Assembly (NCBI GenBank): GCA_029782025.1
Contig: JAKOVR010000184.1
Coordinates: 1 to 64,000, forward strand
Direction of reading: 5' to 3'
Length of the DNA stretch: 64,000 nt
Source of the DNA: Actinomycetes bacterium
GTDB lineage: Bacteria; Actinomycetota; Acidimicrobiia; Acidimicrobiales; Acidimicrobilacustridaceae
How positions within the stretch are numbered: position 1 is the stretch's first letter; each line of letters opens with the position of its first letter. This document shows positions 56,903 through 64,000 of the stretch, piece after piece. The notes beneath the pieces were generated by a model, which saw only the letters and a list, made by a program, of their open reading frames with translations, searched no databases and was not told the DNA's origin. Made by a program: the position numbers and the translations under genes.

Positions 56903-59136
56903 GCCCGGGCGGCCGACCGCTGAGTGGCGTCGAAGTCGAGGGTGAGGGTGGCGCGGTCGCTGGCCAGCCGGTAGGTGGTGGCGAGGTGGTCGACCGTGCC
57001 CCACTTCGACTCGTGGCGCGGATGGTCGCCGAGCTTCCGCTCCTTGCCGTCGACGGTGAACGGGCCGGTCGAACCGAAGGTCATCCGGCCCGCGCTGGGC
57101 GAGGTCCACGCCACGGTGAAGCCGGCCGGGGCCCGGTCGACGGTGGGCGCCACCTTCAGGATCGCCGCCTGGAAGTCGGCGAAGGACCCCGACGCGGGGC
57201 GGTCGCCGACCTCGACGATCCAGACGTTGTCGGGGCCGCCGTCGGCCACCAGGTCGAACGGCTTGGTCATGCCGCCCGTGGGGTTGGTGGCCGGGTCGTA
57301 GGTCCGCCAGCGGGTGGGCCGCCACGACCACAGGGCGATGTAGCCGTCGCCCTTGCGAACGAAGGTCCACCCATCGCGCTGGACCACCTCCTCGAACCGG
57401 TCCTGGGGCACGAAGGCGTGGGTGAAGTCGCGGTAGCCGAAGACGCTCCACAGCAGGGCGTCGGTCGACTTGTCCCAGGCCGGCTGGTAGATGTGCACGG
57501 CGGTGCGCTCGTGCTGGGCCGAGCGCGGGATCGACCCCTCGCCGGTCCAGTAGCCCGGCTTGGCGTCCTTGCTCCACTCGGTCCCCTTGGGCAGGTCGGT
57601 GACGGGGTGGGTGGTGAACACGAACGCCTCGGCGTCGATGGTGGCCTGCCAGACGTGGATCTGATCGCGCATCTCGCCAAAGCGGTGGTCGAGCACCGTG
57701 GCCAGCGCCACCTCGTCCCCTCGCCAGGCGTAGGTGTTGGCTTCGCGCAGCTGCCCGAAGTTGACGACGGCGTGGTTGGCCCGCTCCCACTCCTTGATCC
57801 GCTTGGGGTCGCCGCCGTTGAGGGCGACCAGCGCCTTGATCTGGGCCATCTGGGGCGACTCGAAGATGCGGTGCTTCTCCGCCTCGGCCAGGCCCACGTC
57901 GGCCAGCTGCCACATGCCGAGCGCGCCCTGCGACCACCAGAAGGGCAGGTTGGCGGGGTCGGCGAAGTCGTAGCCGAAGGGCGCCTCCGGCTTGTCGGTC
58001 ACCGGGGCGGCGGCGTCGACGAAGATGCCGTGGCGCTCGCGCACCACCCCGGGGGCGGCGCCGGTGGCGATGTCGATGAGCACCTGCGGCGTCCGGTACC
58101 GGGCGGCGCCGGCGAAGTAGGTGGCGCAGCTGTCGGCGCCGCCGCCGTAGTCGAAGGTGGCGTCGTCGAACAGGAGCTTGAACATGTCGTAGGTGCCCTC
58201 GCGGGGTCCTGTCTTGTCCTTGGCGTAGGTCCGGCCCCGCGACGCCGTGTAGGTGCCCTTGTGGTCGTGGGCGGCCATGTCGAGCACGCACAGGTCGAGG
58301 GCCATCGCCGCCGCCCGGACGAGGTCCGGGTCGTCGGCCAGCTCGATCAGGGTGAGCAGCGGGGTGACGTTCTTCTTCATGTACACGTGGCTGTGCCACT
58401 CGAAGAAGCCGAACCGGGCCCGCTCGTGGATCCACTCGAGGATCCCGGCCCGGGACCGCTCGGCGTGCTTGGCGCCGGAGAGACCGGTGACGGTGAAGGT
58501 GGCGTCGGGCCAGCGCCGCCCGGCCAGGTACTCGTTGACCAGCCCGATGATGATGTGGTTCTCCGACCAGTACCACTGGTCGTCGACCTTGCCGGCGGGG
58601 TACGGGTCGTCGTAGCGGTAGCGGTTGTCGAGCATGCGCCGCCGGATGGCGTCGAGCACCGCCGGATCGAGGGTGGTCATGGGGGTCTTGCCGTCGGCCA
58701 GCGCCACCAGCCACTGGAAGTACATGAGGGTGAAGTCGCGGGTGTCCTGGAAGGTGTCGAGCTGGTCCCACTTGTCCTGCAGCGAGGCCACCGTGACCGC
58801 GGACGCGTCCCACGTGTGGCCGGGGTCGCGGTGGGCGACGAGGAGGTGGGCAGCGATGTTCGTGGGCTCCGACGGGTTGGCCTTGGCCGTGGCCACCCGC
58901 AGGTAGGCCTCGGCCCGGGCCCGCCACACCGCCTCGTCGACGTACCCCGGCGCGCCCGGCACGGCCAGGGGGCCGCCACCCGTGGTCCCACCGACACCGG
59001 TGCCCGCACCGCTGCTGCCCGGGGTCGAGCCGGCGGCACCGCCGGTCCCGCTCCCGTTGGAGCAGGCCGCCAGCGCCGCGCCGGCGGCCAGCCCGGCCGT
59101 CCCGGCCAGGAAGCGTCGTCGTCCCATGCCCTGCAT
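56899..59136 (-). CDS. Tat-exported lipoprotein of unknown function
   Basis: A 745-residue protein with a twin-arginine signal (MGRRRFLAGTAGLAAG) and a lipobox LAAC, so it should be folded in the cytoplasm, then exported and lipidated. A Gly/Ser/Thr-rich spacer follows. The body (about 65-480) is helical, with many Trp/His/Asp pairs such as DDQWYWSENHIIIGLVNEYL and GFFEWHSHVYMKKN. This recalls alpha/alpha-toroid polysaccharide lyases and glycosidases. The last 150 residues look beta-rich. I cannot assign a family or enzyme activity. ATG at 59136 has GAGGGGGA just upstream; ATG 59127 would still keep the Tat motif. Confidence 0.78.
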   Translation of the reverse strand: MQGMGRRRFLAGTAGLAAGAALAACSNGSGTGGAAGSTPGSSGAGTGVGGTTGGGPLAVPGAPGYVDEAVWRARAEAYLRVATAKANPSEPTNIAAHLLVAHRDPGHTWDASAVTVASLQDKWDQLDTFQDTRDFTLMYFQWLVALADGKTPMTTLDPAVLDAIRRRMLDNRYRYDDPYPAGKVDDQWYWSENHIIIGLVNEYLAGRRWPDATFTVTGLSGAKHAERSRAGILEWIHERARFGFFEWHSHVYMKKNVTPLLTLIELADDPDLVRAAAMALDLCVLDMAAHDHKGTYTASRGRTYAKDKTGPREGTYDMFKLLFDDATFDYGGGADSCATYFAGAARYRTPQVLIDIATGAAPGVVRERHGIFVDAAAPVTDKPEAPFGYDFADPANLPFWWSQGALGMWQLADVGLAEAEKHRIFESPQMAQIKALVALNGGDPKRIKEWERANHAVVNFGQLREANTYAWRGDEVALATVLDHRFGEMRDQIHVWQATIDAEAFVFTTHPVTDLPKGTEWSKDAKPGYWTGEGSIPRSAQHERTAVHIYQPAWDKSTDALLWSVFGYRDFTHAFVPQDRFEEVVQRDGWTFVRKGDGYIALWSWRPTRWRTYDPATNPTGGMTKPFDLVADGGPDNVWIVEVGDRPASGSFADFQAAILKVAPTVDRAPAGFTVAWTSPSAGRMTFGSTGPFTVDGKERKLGDHPRHESKWGTVDHLATTYRLASDRATLTLDFDATQRSAARA

Positions 59137-59224
59137 CTCGTCCCCCTCGCTGGGCGCGCCTGACCGGCGTCCGCCGCTCACGCTAGGACACCGAGCGTAT
59201 GGCCGGCATCCCCCGCCGCCCTCT

Positions 59225-59273
59225 CCCGTGGGTGCGCAATGCACCGGACACCGTTACATTGCGCACCCACGGG
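59225..59273. repeat. 17-bp perfect inverted repeat between divergent genes
   Basis: CCCGTGGGTGCGCAATG and CATTGCGCACCCACGGG, exact complements, with a 15-bp loop. It lies in the 203-bp gap between the divergent lipoprotein and oxidoreductase genes. No T-run follows. It could be an operator, an RNA hairpin or the remnant of a small repeat element. I saw no second copy in the window. The rest of 59137-59339 shows no other clear signal. Confidence 0.75.
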
Positions 59274-59339
59274 CATCGCTCAGCCGGCGCAGGACAGAAG
59301 TCCCTTCCCTCCGGCCGCCGCCGGGTGTTCCCTGGACTC

Positions 59340-60305
59340 GTGAGGGCGATCACGCTTCGCCGGTACGGCACGTACGAGAACCTGCGGCTCGAAGACGTCG
59401 ACCGGCCCGAGCCCGAGGCCGGCGAGGTGCGCATCGCCGTGCGGGCCAGCGCCGTCAACCCGGCCGACTGGCTCGTCATGCCCGGGCCGTTCTTCCTCCG
59501 GATCACCGGTGGACTCCGACGGCCCAAGCGCCCGATCCCCGGCATGGACGTGGCCGGGGTGGTCGACGCCGTGGCCCCGGACGTGACCGCCTTCGCCGTC
59601 GGCGACGCCGTGTACGGCGAGCTCCCCCGCGGCGCCTTCGCCGAGTACGTCTGCACCGAGCCCGATGTGATCGCCCGCATGCCGGGCAACCTCGACTTCG
59701 CGGCGGCCGCGGCCTTGCCGCTGGCCGGCCTGGCCGCCCTGCACGGCGTGCGCGACGTGGGCGGCGTGCAGGCCGGCCACCACGTCCTGATCATCGGCGC
59801 CGCCGGCGGCGTCGGGACGTTCGCCGTGCAGATCGCCAAGGCCCTCGGGGCCGAGGTCACGGGCGTGTGCAGCGCGGCCAGCGCCGAGATGGTGCGGGCC
59901 ATCGGCGCCGACCACGTGGTGGACTACACCAAGGACGACGTGGCCACCCTCGCCGACCGGTTCGACCTGATCCTCGACAACGCGGCCACCTCGCCGCTGA
60001 AGGTGCTCGAGGGTCTGCTCACCCCCACGGGGATCCTGGTCCCCAACAGCGCCAACGGCGGGGTCAGCCGCATGGCCGCCGCCGCCTTCCTCGGGAAGGT
60101 GGCCCGCCGGCCCATCCGCATCTACCTCTCGAAGTCCTCGACCGCCGACCTCGACGCACTGCGCGAGCTGGCCGAGTCGGGGGCCGTCACCCCGGTGATC
60201 GACCGCACCTACCCCCTCGAGGAGACACGGGACGCCTTCGCCTACGCCACCCAGGGCCACGTCCACGGGAAGGTCGTCATCACCGTGGCCGCTCCGGCCG
60301 ACTGA
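59340..60305 (+). CDS. Zinc-independent quinone oxidoreductase-like MDR protein
   Basis: A 321-residue medium-chain reductase of the quinone oxidoreductase group. Features: VRAITLRRYGTYENLRLEDV at the start, AVNPADW, the NADPH-binding IGAAGGVGTFAVQIAKALGA, and VVDYTKDD. It lacks the zinc-ligand Cys and His of alcohol dehydrogenases, as usual for this group. It would reduce quinones or enones with NADPH. GTG at 59340 starts at the family N-terminus. A longer frame from 59199 would cross the hairpin and carry a non-family tail, so I reject it. Confidence 0.9.
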   Translation: MRAITLRRYGTYENLRLEDVDRPEPEAGEVRIAVRASAVNPADWLVMPGPFFLRITGGLRRPKRPIPGMDVAGVVDAVAPDVTAFAVGDAVYGELPRGAFAEYVCTEPDVIARMPGNLDFAAAAALPLAGLAALHGVRDVGGVQAGHHVLIIGAAGGVGTFAVQIAKALGAEVTGVCSAASAEMVRAIGADHVVDYTKDDVATLADRFDLILDNAATSPLKVLEGLLTPTGILVPNSANGGVSRMAAAAFLGKVARRPIRIYLSKSSTADLDALRELAESGAVTPVIDRTYPLEETRDAFAYATQGHVHGKVVITVAAPAD

Positions 60306-60373
60306 CCCTCGGGCCGACGGACGGTAACGCCGTCTTCACAGGCACCTCACAGTCAGGTCCCACTGTTCGGACC

Positions 60374-61642
60374 ATGACCACGATCCCCCGCCGCGCCACG
60401 CGGCCCGCCGCCGTCGCCACCACCGCCCTCGCCGTCTCGCTCCTGGCCGCCGCCTGCGGAGGCGGGACCACCGCCGCCGGGCCGAGCGGCACCGTCGGCT
60501 CCGCGCCCGCCACCTCGCCCGGTTCGTCGGCGCCGGCGGCGACCACGCCCGCCGGGTACCAGTCGGCCATCACCGACCAGGTGGTCGACAACCCCGCCTT
60601 CGACCGCCTGACCGGGGAGATCGCCCGACGGACGACCGCGGCCGGGCTGCCGGGCTCCTCGCTGCTCGTGCTCCAGGACGGCAAGCTCGTCGAACAGCAA
60701 GCCCTCGGCGGGTACGACCTGAGCACCGTCGTGCCCATCGCCTCGGCCAGCAAGTGGCTGTCGGGGGTCACGATCATGTCGCTGGTGGACGACGGCCTCA
60801 TCGAGCTCGACGCGCCGATCAGCACCTACCTCCCCGACGCCACCGGCCGGAGCGGTCGCATCACCATGCGCCAGCTCCTCTCCTTCACCTCGGGCCTCGA
60901 GTACGACGAGCGGATCCCCTGCTACCAGGACCTGGCCAAGACCCTGGCCCAGTGCGCCACCGAGATCCTCGCCCTCCCGCTGCTCGACGAGCCCGGCCAC
61001 GGCTACCGCTACACAGGGACGCACCTCTTCGTCGCCGCCGCCGTGGCCGAGGCGGTCACCGGCAAGACCTGGGAGGAGATCTTCCAGGAGCGGGTCGCCC
61101 GGCCGCTCCACATGGACCACACCACCTTCGTCGGCGGCTTCCACACCGTGGGGGGTGCCGCCGACGGCCACCCCGCGCCCGCCGGTTCGGCCTTCAGCAC
61201 GCTCGGCGACTACGGGCGGTTCCTCGAGATGCTGGTCCACGACGGCGTCGCCCCCGACGGGACCCGGAGCCTCTCGCCCGCCGCCATCGCCGAGATGGGC
61301 CGGAACCAGATCGCCGACGCCAAGTTCGTGAGCGCAGCGTCGGGCCGCAAGGCCAACGAGACCCCCTACGGCCTGGCCCATTGGCTCGATGTGACCGCGC
61401 CCGACGGCACGGCCCTGGTCGAGTCGAGCCCGGGGAAGTTCGGCTTCCGCCCCTGGATCGACCACGAGAACCACATCGCCGGCGTGCACCTGATCGTCGA
61501 CAAGAACGACGAGCACGTGGCCGACTCCCCCGATCGGGAGGGCGGCCCCGGCGACCCGTCGGTCCAGACCAGTGGCAACTGGGTGCTGGTCGAGACGGCC
61601 AAGGCCCTCGGGGGCACGGTGCCGGACAAGCGCGGACGGTGA
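60374..61642 (+). CDS. Serine hydrolase lipoprotein, beta-lactamase/esterase fold
   Basis: A 422-residue exported lipoprotein, lipobox LLAAAC (Cys28), then a Gly/Ser/Ala/Thr/Pro-rich spacer. The penicillin-binding-protein/beta-lactamase fold is evident: nucleophile motif S124-A-S-K127, and the Tyr motif at Y213-T-G, where Gly stands in place of the usual Asn. This is common in family VIII esterases and D-peptidases rather than true beta-lactamases. It would hydrolyse an ester or peptide outside the membrane. The neighbour at 61647 is a convergent paralogue; the two are not close copies. Confidence 0.88.
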   Translation: MTTIPRRATRPAAVATTALAVSLLAAACGGGTTAAGPSGTVGSAPATSPGSSAPAATTPAGYQSAITDQVVDNPAFDRLTGEIARRTTAAGLPGSSLLVLQDGKLVEQQALGGYDLSTVVPIASASKWLSGVTIMSLVDDGLIELDAPISTYLPDATGRSGRITMRQLLSFTSGLEYDERIPCYQDLAKTLAQCATEILALPLLDEPGHGYRYTGTHLFVAAAVAEAVTGKTWEEIFQERVARPLHMDHTTFVGGFHTVGGAADGHPAPAGSAFSTLGDYGRFLEMLVHDGVAPDGTRSLSPAAIAEMGRNQIADAKFVSAASGRKANETPYGLAHWLDVTAPDGTALVESSPGKFGFRPWIDHENHIAGVHLIVDKNDEHVADSPDREGGPGDPSVQTSGNWVLVETAKALGGTVPDKRGR

Positions 61643-61646
61643 CCGC

Positions 61647-62843
61647 TCAGCGCCGAACCAGGGCCTCGGTGACGACCCGGGCCGTTCCCTTCCGGTCGAA
61701 CACCGGGATCCCCTCGGGGGTGTTGACCGACCCGATGCGGGTCACGACCGTCCTCGTCCCCGGGTCGATCTGGATGGTCTGCCCTCCCACGCCCGCGGCC
61801 CAGAACATGTCCTCCGGCGCCCCCGGGACCCATTGCACCACGGGGCGCCCGTCGTCGACCCCGACCGTGGCCGGGTGCGTCGCCCCGGCCATCCGCCCCG
61901 GCCGGTTGACCCAGAAGAGGTAGCCGTAGGCACCGTTGAGATCCTGGGAGGCCCGCCCGGTGGCGGCCTCGACGTAGGCCCGGGAAACGACCTGGCGCCC
62001 GTTCCAGCTGCCGCCGTGCAGCAGCAGATGACCGAACCGGCCCATGTCCAGACAGGTCGACTGCAGACCCATGTACATGAGGGTGTTGCCGGCCTGGTCG
62101 TGGGTGATGGCCGAGTGGTCCATGCCGATCGGATCGAAGAGCCGGCGCTTGGCGTACGCGGCGGCGTCCTCCCCCGTGGCCTTGCGCAGGATGGCCGAGA
62201 ACGTCTGGATCGCCGCGTTGTTGTAGGCCCACGTGCGACCGGGCGCCGTGTCCTGACCGAGACCGACGGCGAAGGCCACCTTGTCCGGTGCGTTCGTCAG
62301 CGTCACGTAGTCGGTCACGAGGTCCCAGTGGCGACCCGACGTGTTCGACAGCAGGTCCTTCAGGGTCACGCCGTCGCTCGGCGTCCCCACCCACGCCGGG
62401 AGGTAGGCCGACGCCTTGTCCTCGATGCGGAGCCGGCCCTCGTCCTGGGCGATCCCCACCAGCGTGCTGGTGAAGGACTTGGTCACCGAGAAGGCCTCTT
62501 GCGGGGTGTCCGCCGTGGTCCCGTTCCAGTACCAGTCCGCCACCAGCTTGCCGTCGCGGAACACGGCCAGGCAGGTCGACTGGCTGGCCCCGGCGTCACG
62601 GGCGATCGCCTCCAGCTTGACCGGGTCCAGCCCGGCCGCGCCCGGATCGGTGCGCTCCCACGACGCCCCCGGGAAGATGTCCGCCGAGCCGCTGGCTGCA
62701 GCGACCGTGGTCCCCGGGGCGCTCGCCGCGGTCCCAGGGGTCGGGACCCGGGTGCTGGCCGGCGGCTCCTGGCTGGCGCCGCACGCCGGCAGCGCCAGCA
62801 CGGCCGCCGTCGCCGCCACGGCGAGCGATCGTGACGCGTTCAC
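61647..62843 (-). CDS. Serine hydrolase lipoprotein, beta-lactamase fold
   Basis: A 398-residue exported lipoprotein, lipobox ALPAC (Cys21). Motifs of the beta-lactamase/D-peptidase fold: S119-V-T-K122 as the nucleophile, Y207-N-N209 as the Tyr motif, and a late VGGQT near the third motif. It resembles the EstB/6-aminohexanoate-dimer hydrolase type. Substrate unknown. GTG at 62843 overlaps the stop of the His-containing protein upstream by 4 bp (GTGA), so the two are co-expressed. Confidence 0.9.
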   Translation of the reverse strand: MNASRSLAVAATAAVLALPACGASQEPPASTRVPTPGTAASAPGTTVAAASGSADIFPGASWERTDPGAAGLDPVKLEAIARDAGASQSTCLAVFRDGKLVADWYWNGTTADTPQEAFSVTKSFTSTLVGIAQDEGRLRIEDKASAYLPAWVGTPSDGVTLKDLLSNTSGRHWDLVTDYVTLTNAPDKVAFAVGLGQDTAPGRTWAYNNAAIQTFSAILRKATGEDAAAYAKRRLFDPIGMDHSAITHDQAGNTLMYMGLQSTCLDMGRFGHLLLHGGSWNGRQVVSRAYVEAATGRASQDLNGAYGYLFWVNRPGRMAGATHPATVGVDDGRPVVQWVPGAPEDMFWAAGVGGQTIQIDPGTRTVVTRIGSVNTPEGIPVFDRKGTARVVTEALVRR

Positions 62844-64000
62844 TTGTCCGCCCCGTTGTCCATGCCGTAGCGGCGGCGGACACCGGACCCGGCGCACGAG
62901 CCGGCGTTCTTCCCCGAGCTCTTGGCCAGATCGACGTCGAGGATCGGGTTGGCGGCGCTGAACACGCCCCACGGGCTCTCGCAGCCGGGCACCACCCAGG
63001 CGTGGCTCATCCAACCTCGGCGACCGTCGCCCTTGGTACCGCCCCGGGCCTCGCAGTCGGCCGCCGAGGTCGTGCTGTCGCCGATGACGGTCTTGTCGGT
63101 CTTCGAGTAGCAAAGCCCGATGTGGCGGTGGGCCTGGTCGTTGGGGCCGGTGAACCCCTGGGTCGGGGCGTTGCCGCCGTCGAGCTGGATCTGGTAGCTG
63201 AGCCCCACGATGTGGGCGTCGGGCCCGTCGCCGTCGTAGAGGAGCATCTCGGGCTGGGTGATGTCGAAGACTCCGTCGAGGAGGTCACGCCGGATCATGT
63301 GGTTGGCGATGCCGGGGACGTACGGCGTGTCCGGCCGGTAGCCCGCGGCGGTGGCGTCGGCGAGCGTCGGGTACCGCAACGCCGTCGCCCGGGCCAGCGC
63401 CAGCTCGTCGGCCAGCCGCTGGCACTGGGTCGGGTCGGTCATTGCCACCCACGGCTGTGGGCCCACGTGCCCGCCGTGGCCACTGGCGGCCGGATCCCCG
63501 GAGGCGGTCGTGGCCTGGGCCGCGGCATGGGCGTGGTCGAGGGTTCCGGAGCTGCGCAGCCAGGACAGCCACGCGGCGTAGTCCTCGTCGGTGGCATCGC
63601 TGAGGAGGGCGATGAAGGCTGCCGCCTCGACCTCGCTCGTGGCCGCCCGCCCGGTGCCGGCCACCAGACGGTCGAGCCCGACCGACCCTCGACCGCCCAG
63701 CGGATCGGGCGGCGCCGAGCGCACCGGCTCGGCCATGGCCGCCGACGGGCTGGCGCCGTGATCGTGGCCGTCGCCATGGGTCCCGGACCCGGACCCGGCG
63801 GACGGGCCCACCGGTGGATGGCCACCCCACCGGGTGTCGACCCCGAGGGTGGCCGCTTCCCGCCAGTAGGCCGGCGGGTTGAAGGCCTTGTCGCACCGCG
63901 TGCGATCCACGGCGGCCTCGGGGCTCTGCGCCGCCGACGCCGTGACGCCGTGGTGGTGGGTGGCGGCCTCGGGCGATGCGATGACGATCGTGGCCAAGCC
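62840..64000 (-). CDS. Protein with unrecognised His-containing domain (5' end beyond the window)
   Basis: At least 386 residues are visible; the frame is open at the right edge, and the first visible residues (ATIVIASPEA) look like the end of a membrane helix. A His-rich middle (HGDGHDHG, GHGGHVG) precedes a C-terminal domain shared with the membrane protein at 27242-28651: YPTLADATAAGYR, EMLLYDGDGPDA, GFTGPNDQAHRHIGLC, and MSHAWVVPGCESPWGVFS. Conserved His and Cys residues suggest a metal site. Function unknown. It is coupled to a serine hydrolase gene (GTGA). If the start lies at TTG 63997, the gene is complete, but I think it is cut. Confidence 0.78.
   Translation of the reverse strand, partial: GLATIVIASPEAATHHHGVTASAAQSPEAAVDRTRCDKAFNPPAYWREAATLGVDTRWGGHPPVGPSAGSGSGTHGDGHDHGASPSAAMAEPVRSAPPDPLGGRGSVGLDRLVAGTGRAATSEVEAAAFIALLSDATDEDYAAWLSWLRSSGTLDHAHAAAQATTASGDPAASGHGGHVGPQPWVAMTDPTQCQRLADELALARATALRYPTLADATAAGYRPDTPYVPGIANHMIRRDLLDGVFDITQPEMLLYDGDGPDAHIVGLSYQIQLDGGNAPTQGFTGPNDQAHRHIGLCYSKTDKTVIGDSTTSAADCEARGGTKGDGRRGWMSHAWVVPGCESPWGVFSAANPILDVDLAKSSGKNAGSCAGSGVRRRYGMDNGADK

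Noticed and set aside
59199-59339. A longer start for the quinone oxidoreductase at 59199
   Set aside because: It would translate through the 17-bp hairpin and add about 47 residues of Arg/Pro-rich sequence not seen in the family.

Overview
This is a 64 kb stretch of very GC-rich DNA with strong G/C preference at third codon positions. The gene families seen, together with a mycothiol-type arsenate reductase and start codons that often lack a leader, point to a high-GC actinobacterium. My best guess is the class Acidimicrobiia (Iamia/Ilumatobacter-like), inferred from gene content alone. It looks chromosomal: I see no rRNA, tRNA, CRISPR array, insertion sequence, integrase or phage gene. About 58 protein genes are packed tightly, many joined by 4-base ATGA/GTGA overlaps.

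Layout. 1-5.7 kb: the end of an amino-acid permease, a large SGNH-hydrolase lipoprotein and a big LuxR-type ATPase regulator. 5.8-9.7 kb: a cytochrome P450 coupled to a TetR gene, converging on a sulfatase/SRPBCC pair. 10.1-14.1 kb: sulfotransferase, two-domain glycosyltransferase and acyltransferase in overlapping series, probably a surface-glycan module. 14.1-24.4 kb: polyphosphate kinase 2, two related alpha/beta-hydrolase proteins, SDRs, a thioesterase, an acyl-CoA-dehydrogenase-like flavoprotein, a self-regulated ArsR/SRPBCC pair and a GT-C membrane glycosyltransferase. 24.5-30.2 kb: small SGNH protein, an Asp-box beta-propeller coupled to a ThiS/MoaD-like protein, a membrane protein with an unrecognised His-containing domain, a TetR gene and a HAD-type secreted protein.

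30.2-36.4 kb: an ArsR/ArsI metalloid locus with twin operators, a cyclase-ATPase regulator and a secreted choice-of-anchor protein with Ig-like repeats. 36.5-44.8 kb: a long minus-strand run (AraC, VOC, UvrA-like ABC protein, then Zn-alcohol dehydrogenase, SDR, sulfotransferase, alkylsulfatase-like hydrolase, PrmC-like methyltransferase). 44.9-47 kb: a GT4 glycosyltransferase, a methyltransferase and a short-motif repeat array. 47.1-52.4 kb: a catabolic cluster (P450, amidohydrolase, acetoacetate-decarboxylase-like protein, TetR) divergent from a second amidohydrolase. 52.4-57 kb: a rifamycin phosphotransferase gene preceded by a CTTGC/GCAAG inverted repeat, then an arsenic operon that starts with an ArsR-ArsC fusion. 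57-64 kb: a Tat lipoprotein of unknown function, a quinone oxidoreductase, two beta-lactamase-fold lipoproteins and a second copy of the His-containing family, cut by the window edge.

Three themes recur. One is sulfate-ester chemistry, with two sulfotransferases, a type I sulfatase and an alkylsulfatase-like enzyme. Another is resistance to arsenic and rifamycin. The third is lipid or steroid-type catabolism (P450s, SDRs, amidohydrolases, thioesterase, acyl-CoA dehydrogenase) under local TetR control. The most promising undescribed material is the propeller/ThiS pair, the His-containing family seen twice, and the sulfotransferase/alkylsulfatase operon.
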